From assembly GCA_049999805.1 (NCBI GenBank), contig JBNGIO010005748.1:100801-139510 (forward strand): DNA of 38,710 bases, read 5' to 3'. Within the stretch, counting starts at the first letter, position 1; every line of letters begins with the position of its first letter. The DNA comes from Folioceros fuciformis. Its lineage: Eukaryota > Anthocerotophyta > Anthocerotopsida > Anthocerotales. The position numbers and the translations under genes are program-made. Positions 1-9,419 of the stretch are shown here, in pieces. The notes beneath the pieces are model-generated. The model had not been told where the DNA came from and did not search any database. It was given only the letters and a program-made list of their open reading frames with translations.

Positions 1-127
1 GTGTGCGGTTTGGGTTGTTGTTGGAGGTAGGCAAGAGGGCAGGGTGCGCTTGGTACGTCGCAATGTGGGTTAAGCTTTGATTTTGCATGAAAATCTGGGA
101 ATTTTGTTTGATGTTGCCAATTTGCAG

Positions 128-1517
128 GTACTTCAATTTGAACGGATGGCCGTCGTCTTCCGTGTCTGCAGTCCCTCCCGAAACTGACGCTGACAGAGAG
201 CGTGTAATCGACGTGCTGCAGGTGAGCATGTGGGTTTTGATGTTTCTCACAGCTCAGTGGCGGCTATTTACTCATGAGAGCAGTGAGCGTGGGAGCAGCG
301 GTTTTCATATTGTGGTCGCACGCAGGATTGGAAGACGGAAAAGTACAAAGATTTTATTCGGTCGGGCACTGTACGTAGCTTGCCCTGTCACTCTGTGACA
401 TTGGCTGCTGCGAAACGAGAGCATGATTTTGAAAAATCCTTGTTTGAAATGCAGGTGGAGACGCGACCTGGAGTCTTAAGACTGATGGATGATGCCCGTG
501 CAGCTGTCCGTTCTGTTGACTTACCACACGTCTTCTTTTCTGGATGGCAGCTGCAAACCACCGAAACATGAGGTTCAGAAGCTTACTGGATTGTGTACGC
601 AGGGTAAGAAGCTGGCAGTATGCTCTGCCGCTACGAAGAGTTCGGTTGTTTTCTGTCTTACAAATCTGCTCGGTGAGGTATGTCCTTCAGCAGGTACCCA
701 GCAGATAGGCATCAAACAGTAACGAACCAAAGCTTGATAGTAAGGTTGGTTGGAAACTTGCAGGAGCGTTTTGGAAACCTAGATTGCTTCCTTGCAGGTG
801 AGCTCAAGTTCTGATTCTCGTGTGTACCGTCAACTTCTAGGTCTAGTTAGGCCTTTCTCCTCAACGTGAACTTGCCGTGACCGTTCGGTTTGTGCATGAT
901 AATCTGGCTGGGTTTGGCAGGAGACGATGTTGACAAGAAGAAACCAGATCCATCAATCTACATAGCTGCTGCAGAAGTAAGTTTCCACAGGGAACAGTTT
1001 AAACCGGCAGAAGTGTTGATTTATCTTAGGGTCGCCAACTTCGTTGGTCTGGCAGAAACTTGGAGTGTCCCCCGAAAACTCATTGGTTGTCGAGGACAGC
1101 GTGATTGGGCTTCAGGTGGGCATCTTCCCAAACTGTTTCTAGAACAAGCATGGCTTAATCTTGTTGAGATATCTGAAATGGTTTCTTGTCAGGCCGCATC
1201 GGGTGCTGGAATGCGATGTATCGTGTCCTTCACATCCTCGACAAGTCAGCAGGTATCTTCATGCAGCGCACTGCATAATGCTGCCTCAGATTACAGCCAT
1301 AGTTTTGCCACTAAGTGGATCCGTATGGTTGTCTCTGAAGGATTTCAGCACAGCAAAAGCAGTGTATCCGGACCTTGGAAATGTTAGGTGAGGCATGACA
1401 ACTGATTCGTTGACTGCTTGGTTTAAGATTACTATACTCTGAAAAGTGGTATTTCGTCCACTGCGCAGTCTGAATGATTTGGATGAGCTCTTTGAAACTG
1501 CCCCTGCTGCGGTTTAG
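128..1517 (+). CDS. HAD-superfamily phosphatase, plastid CbbY-like (At4g39970-like), 3' part
   Basis: This is the C-terminal part of a class I haloacid-dehalogenase hydrolase, expected to remove phosphate from a small phosphorylated metabolite, probably in the plastid. Ten exons fit GT-AG junctions with consistent phase: 128-221, 326-370, 455-505, 603-677, 764-797, 921-976, 1056-1115, 1193-1252, 1341-1387 and 1469-1517 (TAG). Visible motifs are NGWPSS, DWKTEKYKDFIRSG, RPGVLRLMDDA, motif II in AVCSAATKSS, the motif III lysine in GDDVDKKKPDPSIY, motif IV in LVVEDSVIGLQ, and AVYPDLGNV near the end. The order matches the Arabidopsis At4g39970 protein as I remember it; the CbbY xylulose-1,5-bisphosphate phosphatases are relatives, but the substrate is not shown by sequence. 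The cap domain start and motif I (DxDxT) lie outside the window. The gene converges with the minus-strand gene ending at 1693, leaving about 175 bp between stop codons. Confidence 0.93.
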
Positions 1518-1692
1518 GAACAAGGCACAACAAGCATCGTTGATCAAGTAATTTCGACGAATCCGCCAGCAGGTGCGTTTTTGCTCATCACCCTGCTTAA
1601 AATGTGCTGATGAACGTTTGCTGAAATTGGCAATTTATCTTGAGTTCCTAACAAATTAAGGGTTCCAAATCACAAGATGGTCCACGTAGCAG

Positions 1693-2465
1693 TCAGCACC
1701 ACACAAGTTTCCTAGAGCCAGCGAGGTTTGCGGTCAAGCAGGATTCGTAGAATATTGGTCGGGCGTCTGCACCTTCTGCCACTGTCAACACCATTGCCAC
1801 ATCATCTGAAACCTCCATTTCCGTCGAAATCTCTGTCATTATGTGCGGACAAACGTAATCAACTCACAAACTCTCTGGTCTTGCACAGTTTTAGGATTGG
1901 TAGAGCAAGGTTCCTCACCTGGATATTTGTCCTTGACAAGCTTGGCTGCCTTCCTAGTTTCACACCACACATGAAGGACACACTGAGAAAACCCGTGTCT
2001 CTTCTTTACACCCCTCCTTGCCACTACCTGTTAATGGAACGTGCCCGGAATCACTTGCACAAGAACAAATAAGTATACACATGACGCTAAGCTGCAGATG
2101 TCGCAGGCTTCTCGAGTTCTTCGAAATATTTTGTCAGGGATTGGAGAACTTACCAAACCAAATAGTTTCTTTCTTAAAAGATCGACAGCAGTATGTTCGT
2201 TGAATTTCTCTGGATCTGGGTAGGACATAGCTCGAGTCACTGAAACCCCCACGCGTCGACCTGATATTGTGCAGATATAGTCAACTTTCTTCATGTTCAG
2301 GAAGCTGTATTCCACCTGAAATGTGTTTAGCCCATACTCAGTTTGCAGCAAGAAATGAAAAATACTGTCGGGAACTGGACTTCAGCAAAAGGTCTGGAAT
2401 ACCTCCGTTTCAGACACAACTTCTCTAGCGTGAAATGTCCGGACGAAATACTCCACGGATAGAAC
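1693..2465 (-). CDS. Conserved plant-type protein of unknown function, last four exons
   Basis: Four minus-strand exons join in frame through GT-AG sites: 2465-2403, 2315-2154 (donor GTAAGT), 2027-1919 and 1805-1693 (stop TGA). Together they encode about 149 residues. Notable stretches are EYFVRTFHAREVVSETEVEY, KKVDYICTISGRRVGVSVTR, AVDLLRKKLFGL and CVLHVWCETRKAAKLVKDKY. The exon joins produce uninterrupted, protein-like sequence, which is strong evidence of a real gene. The arrangement E...VDY...GRRVGVSVTR faintly resembles the core of PD-(D/E)XK nuclease folds, but that is a guess. I cannot name the family. The first exon here begins in phase 0 after an acceptor at 2466-2467, so at least one upstream exon exists further right; I could not place it, although the open frames at 2518-4477 on the same strand are candidates. 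Confidence 0.75.
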
Positions 2466-2517
2466 CTGTGTAGCACAGCACAGGGTTTCCCGAAGTCAGA
2501 TGTTAGCTAGGACTTCG

Positions 2518-4419
2518 CTAGGATAACGGAGGCCAGGTGTATGGACACGAAAGGCAAGATAAGACCTCAGAAATAGACACGAACAGGCGAGATAACACTC
2601 CAGAAATACACGCGACAAGGCGGAATAAAACCTCAGAAATAGAGGATTTGCCTCCGGCGTTCGGCTTTGTGGCAACCCTTCTAGCTTCATGTCCCAGCAA
2701 AAACCCCATGAACGGAGAGAAAGCCGTGAAATGCCCCACTAAAATCTGTCCGCATTTTGGGGTGAGATTGTCGTGAGTCTTAAGCCGGTGTCTGCAATCC
2801 TCCTCATCTAATCCGTCCTTGGCTCGTGTCAGTGCAATTGTCAGAAGCAAGTTCTCCTTGATTGGCGTAGTCACAGAAAAATCTCTGTTGACCATCATAA
2901 GGAGGGGTTGGGTTCTCTCAGCTGCATTGTCGCTGACTGCTGTGTTACAACTTACATCACAGGAGCTTGATGTAGTAACGGATGAACAATCTGATCTCTT
3001 TGCAGGAAGTTGACAGTTCCTAGGCTGTGGTAGGGACCCTGCCTCTCCTGATTTCTCCAGTCCCTCTCCTCTGCCACAAGTGTCTGCCACCTTCTCGTTA
3101 CGCTGTTTCCTTAGTTGTAGGATTGGAAATAGCATCCTCGAACGGGCTTGCGGTGCCTGTTTCAATGTTATTCCCTTACCTATGCATTGGATATTCAGAT
3201 GAGCCAAGTTGTGATCGATGGTCATACGTGCTCTGAATGTGCAATTCGTTGCTGCATGATTGAGCAGGTTTCGGTTCGGTCTTCTGTAGCCTCTCTGCTC
3301 AATCTCAGAATGTGGTCTGCATTTCTTGACTAGCGGTAGAAATCCCTGTTGCACTGCAGTATGTACCCTTTCCAGGTCATGTGACGAGCCAGTAGTCACT
3401 TTGACAGTAGACCATGAACATCTGCACTTCGTAGTATGAACTGGCTGTGTGCGACTGTCATGCAATTGGGTAGACTCCTGGATCGATGGCCACCTTTCCT
3501 CCTCCAACATTGTCCTGTCATGATTATGTGGGGCGGAAAGTAGGATCCTGTTGCCACCGATAGGATCACCAATTGATCGTAGGGAGCTTTCACCATTGCG
3601 CACAGGCTCAGAAACAAAGTTATGCCTGATAGTCGTGTCATGATAGATAGCTCCTGTGGCTGTGCTACTTACTGAGAGCCTGTGTGTAGAGTCTGATGAT
3701 GTATGGCAGCCTCTCTGTGGAGAGCTATAGGCTTGGGCATCTTGTTGCACGTCACCAAGAATTTTAACCACCAGGTTAGGACAAGTTGTGTGCCTTGAAG
3801 GTCCAGCTGATGATTTTCTGGGCGATTGTCCTTCATTACCTCTGCAGGTTCTAACCGAGTCAGAGGTCGCCTGGCAAGGCCGGGCTCTTGAATCTGTGGC
3901 TGGTGGATGCAAAACCTTGGTTGTCAAAGAGCCTTCCATCAAATCCGTCGTCTCCTGAAGATCCAATCTCTTGGATTCTGTCCAGGGTTTCTGGTTCAAA
4001 GTAGGGGAGTTTGCGGAGGACATGCTTGTGCTCGGCCTTTTCTTTCTCTTTCCACGGGTCTCCTCTGATGATTCGAAACTGAGCTTCTTCCCGCATCCGT
4101 CTGGCCTCTGCAATAACTCTGTCTCTTTCTGCGTAGAACTTGTTGCAGGCATCCTCTCTTCGCTTGAGCTCGGCTTCTTGACCTTCGACACTGCAGGCGC
4201 TGTGGTAGTGCCATTTAGCGAGGAGCTTGGCCGTGAGGGCTGCTGAGCTTGAAGATCTTCTTCCTTTGGTTGTGTCGATGAAGGCGTGTGGCCCTCGTCC
4301 TGTGCAATAAGGGACTGGAATGACTGGGTGCCACTTGTATCCAATTCGGTGGCTGAGAGGCGTCGCACCGGTGTTGTTACCTCCGAAGGGTCCCTCCACT
4401 TCTGATTCACTGTCACCAT
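2518..4419 (-). CDS. Long Ser/Thr-rich open reading frame (633 codons), unknown
   Basis: A single uninterrupted minus-strand frame of 633 codons starts with ATG at 4419. Random open frames of this length are very unlikely in DNA of this composition, so it is probably coding, or an exon of the gene whose 3' exons lie at 1693-2465. The product is rich in Ser, Thr, Gln and Lys and looks largely disordered, with a basic patch ETRGKRKKRPSTS in the first quarter. Its last part is made of an imperfect 11-residue repeat (SEVLFRLVACI type) encoded by the DNA repeat at 2544-2641. No domain is recognised. Over 3860-4419 another frame is also open, and which of the two is translated cannot be decided by eye. 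A donor-like CAGAG/gtaatg lies near 3837, so part of the frame could be intron. Confidence 0.4.
   Translation of the reverse strand: MVTVNQKWRDPSEVTTPVRRLSATELDTSGTQSFQSLIAQDEGHTPSSTQPKEEDLQAQQPSRPSSSLNGTTTAPAVSKVKKPSSSEERMPATSSTQKETELLQRPDGCGKKLSFESSEETRGKRKKRPSTSMSSANSPTLNQKPWTESKRLDLQETTDLMEGSLTTKVLHPPATDSRARPCQATSDSVRTCRGNEGQSPRKSSAGPSRHTTCPNLVVKILGDVQQDAQAYSSPQRGCHTSSDSTHRLSVSSTATGAIYHDTTIRHNFVSEPVRNGESSLRSIGDPIGGNRILLSAPHNHDRTMLEEERWPSIQESTQLHDSRTQPVHTTKCRCSWSTVKVTTGSSHDLERVHTAVQQGFLPLVKKCRPHSEIEQRGYRRPNRNLLNHAATNCTFRARMTIDHNLAHLNIQCIGKGITLKQAPQARSRMLFPILQLRKQRNEKVADTCGRGEGLEKSGEAGSLPQPRNCQLPAKRSDCSSVTTSSSCDVSCNTAVSDNAAERTQPLLMMVNRDFSVTTPIKENLLLTIALTRAKDGLDEEDCRHRLKTHDNLTPKCGQILVGHFTAFSPFMGFLLGHEARRVATKPNAGGKSSISEVLFRLVACISGVLSRLFVSISEVLSCLSCPYTWPPLS
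2544..2641. repeat. Imperfect ~33-bp tandem repeat, three copies
   Basis: Three head-to-tail units (32, 33 and 33 bp) begin at 2544, 2576 and 2609. Each ends in CAGAAATA and contains a variant of AGGCRAGATAA. The array is open in the minus frame of the 633-codon ORF, giving an 11-residue peptide repeat, and is also open on the plus strand. Confidence 0.8.
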
Positions 4420-4477
4420 CTTCTTCCTCCTTAGACTTCTTAGACCTTGTGGTAGATGGTTCAGATGATTTGGCCAT
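3860..4477 (-). CDS. Alternative 205-codon open frame with acidic start and charged helix
   Basis: This minus-strand ATG-to-stop frame overlaps the 633-codon frame in a different phase. It begins MAKSSEPSTTRSKKSKEEED, an acidic/basic low-complexity start. Later it has a strongly charged, probably helical stretch (EAELKRREDACNKFYAERDR, then ARRMREEAQFRIIRGDPWKE). The charged heptad-like composition looks more like a real protein than the Ser-rich alternative, whereas the other frame is favoured by sheer length. It may be the first exon of the gene continuing at 1693-2465, but I could not find a phase-compatible junction. No family recognised. Confidence 0.35.
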   Translation of the reverse strand: MAKSSEPSTTRSKKSKEEEDGDSESEVEGPFGGNNTGATPLSHRIGYKWHPVIPVPYCTGRGPHAFIDTTKGRRSSSSAALTAKLLAKWHYHSACSVEGQEAELKRREDACNKFYAERDRVIAEARRMREEAQFRIIRGDPWKEKEKAEHKHVLRKLPYFEPETLDRIQEIGSSGDDGFDGRLFDNQGFASTSHRFKSPALPGDL

Positions 4478-5849
4478 TGTCGTACAGCTCTAGAGCGTGT
4501 CCGTAGGCTATGGACTACGGGAAAATGGTCTCAAAGGTGCTGCATCAGAGTGGATCCGTCGTCATATAAGCTCGTGTGGTGCGCTGGTTCCTGTGAGGCC
4601 CATTGGATTCAGTTCCTCCTGTCGTAATGTTGCAAAGCCTATCCTGTCCAAACTAAGGCCTTGGAAGAGTAAAGGGAAGCGGGAGAGGGCCCAGAGAGTC
4701 TACAGTACACCCCTTCCAAACCCGATACACCCTGGCTCAAGACTTGTTGCTGTCTGCAGACTCGTCAATCAAGAATAAGGTCCTCCTCCCTGTTAACCAC
4801 AAGACAATTCGAAGGGAGAGCAGCAGAGGACGTTAGAAAAGGACATTATGAAGGAAGTCTGGGTACTTCTGAAGTACCTTGAGAGGTGTGCACTTCAAGC
4901 AAAGGCACAGGTTCAGGAAGCAAGTAACTGAGATCCATCACTCTATCATGATCTCTGATGCCATCTCGAAGGTTCCGATATGGTGTTGCCAAATTAGAAT
5001 GAGCACCATGAAAGCAGCAGAGCAAATCTCTTGGCGTTTCGCCCGACTTGTTGCTCAAAGTTTCTCACATCCTCCCAAGAGGCAAACGTTAATCAGGCTG
5101 ATGAAAGGAATCTTAAAGGGGATCAGGGAGTGAACCAAACCTGGCTGTTGTCGAATCATACAGCGCAGACAGAAGCGTTGCTGCTTGTTCTTTGCTGGGC
5201 GAAGAGCGCAGACGAAGTGAGTATGCGAATCTTGGAAGTAGTAGCAGCGAGGCTGCTCTACTTTTGTAGCCCGTAGGAGCCGAGCTCAAGTTAAGACAAG
5301 GACTCGAGCCATTCTTGACATTCTCACCTTCTTGTGAGGACGTGTGCTGACAAAGGCTCCTGAAGAAGGAAGCCGTAGCTAGCAAGCCATCGACGTGGAT
5401 GCTCGACAGATTCGCAAATTATTCAACCGGCCTGGCTGTTCGTTTCGTAGCGTCGCACGGTTCCAGTGTCGTTCTCCACGGCAGTATGCCACGTCGGCCA
5501 AACGCATTCGCCGCGCAAGTTTAGCCGCGGCGAAACGGAACGAGGTGAGCCTGTGGACTTGTCCAGTGCCGAGGCAAGGGACGACGAGCAGGTTGCGGCA
5601 AAGCAAAGGTAGACAGGTTGATGTCGGGAATGATACGATTCTGTCGTGTTTGCTCTCGTTCGCAGTGCGTGCGCAGCGTTGTGGATTCTTGAGTCGGAGC
5701 GTGCTGGCGTGTGCATGGCCGTCAGGAATGGCGATGGTCAGGGAACGACAACAGGCCTTGGCTTTGACAAGTAAATGGGAGGGTGGAGGATGGCTTGACA
5801 ACGGCATCGGCGTTGAGCAGGGCGTGCAGGGTGTGACTTGCGTCCATGG

Positions 5850-5873
5850 GCCGCAATGGCAATGGCAATGGCT
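5850..5873. repeat. Short (GGCAAT)n microsatellite
   Basis: Three to four copies of GGCAAT, with a related single copy near 6141. It is one of several hexanucleotide tracts in this intergenic stretch. Confidence 0.7.
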
Positions 5874-6189
5874 TTGATTACTGCTGTTTGGCAGGAGTTC
5901 GTGTATGGTTTTGCAGAGGCACAACGATGATAATCGGGGATCCAACCCGATGATTCGACGGTCAGACAGGAACACGCGGGCGGGGCGGCGGGCGGGAGTA
6001 GCAGCGAAGGGCGAACGGCATCGAATGCACCGCTTGCGCATCCCGTGACACTTGGGGGCTCACATGACGAGCCGCACTGGAGTGCAGCCTGGAGGCTTGG
6101 CAGGAACGTCCATCACTTCGGCGAGGAACCGGCCCCGGACATGGCAATGGCAGCTCTCGCTGCGGTGCCGTGGTCCCTGTATTCAGGAT

Positions 6190-6241
6190 ACGCTCACGGC
6201 TCGGAGCTCACGCCTTACGGCTTACGGCTTACGGCTCACGG
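6190..6241. repeat. Imperfect 7-bp repeat (GGCTTAC/GGCTCAC)
   Basis: The tract repeats GGCTTAC and GGCTCAC several times. It does not match the plant telomere unit TTTAGGG. Confidence 0.7.
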
Positions 6242-6579
6242 CACGACTCGACGCTGTACCTGGCAGCATTTGACATGTGTAACATGAGTATGCCATCGTC
6301 GCTGCAACAACCTTAGGCCAGCAGCAGGGCAAGGAGTCTGGAAGGCAGTAGCTTGGAGCTGTGGTCGCCCAGCTGGTGCAAGAGAAAAAGTAATATCTGG
6401 TTAGGGTTAGAAAGGTGGGGGTGGAGGCTGCGAATCCTCCCCTTCCTTCAGGAGAGGGGAAGTAGCGCATTTCAGGGATCTTGTCAGTGGCCAGATCTTT
6501 GCGTACACACCGAGCGTGAGGCTGTATGTACGCGGGCATGATACAGTACCTGCACGACTACATGCTTCAGCAGTGGGCA

Positions 6580-6675
6580 GGGGCAAGGCCGGGGGCAACG
6601 GCAGCGGCAGGGGCAGGGACAGGGACAGGGACAGCGTCTGGGACATGTACAGGGGCAGTGGCTGTGGCAGTGGCA
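6580..6675. repeat. G-rich hexanucleotide tract (GGGRCA)n
   Basis: Imperfect copies of GGGGCA, GGGACA and GGCAGT run for about 95 bp. The tract makes artificial long frames on both strands (Gly/Ala/Thr-rich or Pro/Cys-rich), which I do not count as genes. Confidence 0.8.
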
Positions 6676-8309
6676 GAGCACATAAGGGGGGTGCATACTC
6701 TTTTCTAGCACTTTCGTAGTTCACGATGCGTTGACAAGGATGCCTTGTGTTTTTTCACAGCCTCCAAGCGTAATGAGCAGGATCTTCCAAGCTCCATCAA
6801 CAGGAGCTTCCAAACCCTCATCACAGCAGGAACAGCAGGAGCAGCAGTGTCCCCCGGGCGGGGAGGTGGCCTGGTACCAGATTGTAGCAGATAGCGATGC
6901 CATGCAGCATGGCTGTCGGTGCGGAATCTGCAGGGCCTGCCTGCCTGATGCACAAATTCACAGCGTTTTCTATGCAGATAGCAGGCAGGCCATGGAAGAG
7001 CGCGCCGTGGTGCTTGTGGAGGTGGCAGAGGCGGTGGATGTGGGACCCCGTCGCCTCTCACATTTGTACATACTTCCCGTTTCAGACTCTTCAAGGTACT
7101 GTACATCCGGACTGTGAAATGAAAACCTAAAAGGGGCACGGGGAAAGCAGTAAGCCAACTGTCCCAGTGCAAAAGGAGTCTAGCAAGCCAGAGACACCAA
7201 AATCAAAATCTCTGAAAAGCGATGTGCACACTTCAGTGCCAGGCAGCAAGGCCAGTCCGATGTCCGCTGTCCCCCGTCGCCCGTCCTGTGTTGCAGCCCT
7301 GGACTTGTCCGCCTTGCCTCATTTCCATTCGTATCATTTTCTGGCTTGTGCCCCTCTCTTTCTTTACTCTCCTTTCATAACCTTTCCTTCCTCCTGCCCC
7401 CGGCCCCTGCTGATACCCCTGCCCCTTCACTTCGCTCTACTGTCACGGCCACGACACGCCGCCTGCAGTTACTGTTGTTTTTCATCTTCAATGGAAACGA
7501 AGGTAGGCAACTAACTTGCCCAGGTGACAGTTTTGCGCGCGCGTGGTCCTGCCGTGCACCGCGATGCAGCGGTGGAATCCTCTCTTGTTCCTTTTTCCTC
7601 TGGTTTGGGTGCGGTAACTGCTGTGCGACTACGGCTGGGCCGCGGTGGCTCATCGGCGGGGCAGCCAGGCTGGAGGTGTGGAGGCCGAGAGCCGACATGG
7701 GCGAAACGGTGGCTTGCCGGACGAAGCGGAGACTATCTGGGAGCTGAGATCTGTGAGCGGAACCCGAGTTGACAAAGTCGTCAGCAGGCAGGCACCAGTT
7801 CGATTTGAGTGTGTTGCAGTCGCCCAGTGCAGTCCAGTCCAGTTTCGTTGCCTCCGCTTTCCGCTTCTCCGTTTCATTTGCAAATCCGGAGGCCCGGACG
7901 TCCCAGTTTTGAGATGGAGATTGGGTGGTCGCTAATTAGCGTGGGTGCCGCGCGACCGACGACCAAGGGATCTTTCAATTTATGTCATAGCCCGATTCCC
8001 AGAGACCACAGCCCCGAGGTCCGCCATGGCAACTGCATCATGGCCAAGAATCTGGCGGTCCACCGGACTCTTGGTCCCCTGCCTTACCCACTCCTGGGCG
8101 GAAACTTCCTGATTAGGCTTAGCTTGCCACGTCTCTAACGTACATCGCAGAGTAACCGCATTGGCGGATATCTCTACCCCATAGTTCTGCCCTTCCACCT
8201 CCACGGAGCCTTCCCGTCCGGGCACCCCGCCCTCCGTTTCTTGATAAAAAATATATTCTATCTAGCTCAGTGTTAATCATGGTTCGAATAGTTGAGGGTG
8301 CTTTTAGAT

Positions 8310-8548
8310 ACAGCTAAGCTAAGCTAAGCGAAGGATGAAAGAAATGAATATAAGTTGAAGGTATCTTCTGATTGCCATTGGGGTATTCGACTCCCATAAG
8401 GCATCAAAGTTTGAATGAAGAGTCGAGTTTTGGATCTCCAAAAGCATTTTGGCATATTCGACTTTTGGGCGCGCATTCAACTTTTGAATTAAAGACGTTT
8501 GAGAGCGCACATTCAAGGTTTTGAATTAAAGAAGTTTGGAATATTCGA
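8310..8548. repeat. Short repeats: (AGCTA)n and a degenerate ~30-bp duplication
   Basis: An AGCTA run lies near 8312-8328. Two related segments, each with CGC-ATTCAA followed by TTTTGAATTAAAGA and GTTT, lie at about 8468-8501 and 8506-8538. The AT-rich composition and the palindromic TTGAATTAA core suggest a decayed mobile element, but no class can be assigned. Confidence 0.4.
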
Positions 8549-9123
8549 CTCAGCATCTATTTGTTCGACCTTGTCCAGAGTAAGAAGCTGAATGTAAAGT
8601 AATATGACTTAACCTCTATTTACTCATTGTTACCATGTGTGAGATATCATTGGGTTCCTGTGATACATTTGCTAACAAGGATTCAAATGTTCGTTTGACA
8701 AGGATTTGTCTCGCGCCAACATGTCTTGGTAGGCCCCATCTCTAGCCGCAATTTGAAGTGTCCTGATTGGCCCAGTCACTTGGTAGGCCCAGCCATGTGA
8801 CTGACACGTGACAACCAGCTACTCACACGTGTAGGTTGCGTGAGGACAGAGCAATCGAACCCGGACCGATCAATTGAAGCCACTTGGCGTGACAAGAAAG
8901 CAATCCAAGCCAAACCGAACCTACCAATTGAAGCCAACGGAATGCAACGGGACCTAGCCCAGCCAAGCAATCCAATCCGAACCCACCCAACTGGACCCAA
9001 CGGTTCACAACCCAACCCAAGACTACGTGACCAGTCTCCGTAGAAGAGCACTGCTTATTGGACCTTTGTGTATATGCACTGGGAGAGGAGAGTGTGGAAG
9101 GAAGGGGGAGATATGGTAATGTG

Positions 9124-9148
9124 GTCCGGGTCCGGGTCCGGTTCCGGA
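9124..9148. repeat. (GGGTCC)n microsatellite
   Basis: About four imperfect copies of GGGTCC/GGTTCC, followed further right (9285-9350) by looser GGTCCTGG repeats. These open artificial frames on both strands. Confidence 0.7.
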
Positions 9149-9419
9149 TTGTGGAAGTGGACGTGTAAGGTGAGGACCCTGGGGGCGCAACAGGGCATGG
9201 CGAAACCGAGTGCAGAGAAGGAACCACCTGGCACGATGTCGTTGCTGCGTCCCCTGCAGCGCCCTGGGTGCTGAGTGTCGGGTGCTGGGCCCTGGAGGTC
9301 CTGGGTACTGGGAGTCCTGGAGGTCCTTGGGGTCCGGAGGGTCCTGGGGTCCCAGGCGTGTGCCCGCACACAGCCAGCTCTGCAAACCCGGGCTTGCAAG
9401 CACACACACATACATACAT

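Noticed and set aside
5379-6041. 220-codon minus frame
   Set aside because: Cys/His/Pro-rich composition comes from microsatellite-like DNA; no domain, no splice support, overlapping frames on both strands.
6190-6241. Possible interstitial telomere repeat
   Set aside because: The unit is GGCTTAC, not TTTAGGG or another known plant telomere unit.
6407-6724. Pro/Leu or Cys/Pro repeat proteins
   Set aside because: Direct translation of the G-rich hexamer tract in several frames; no evidence of a gene.
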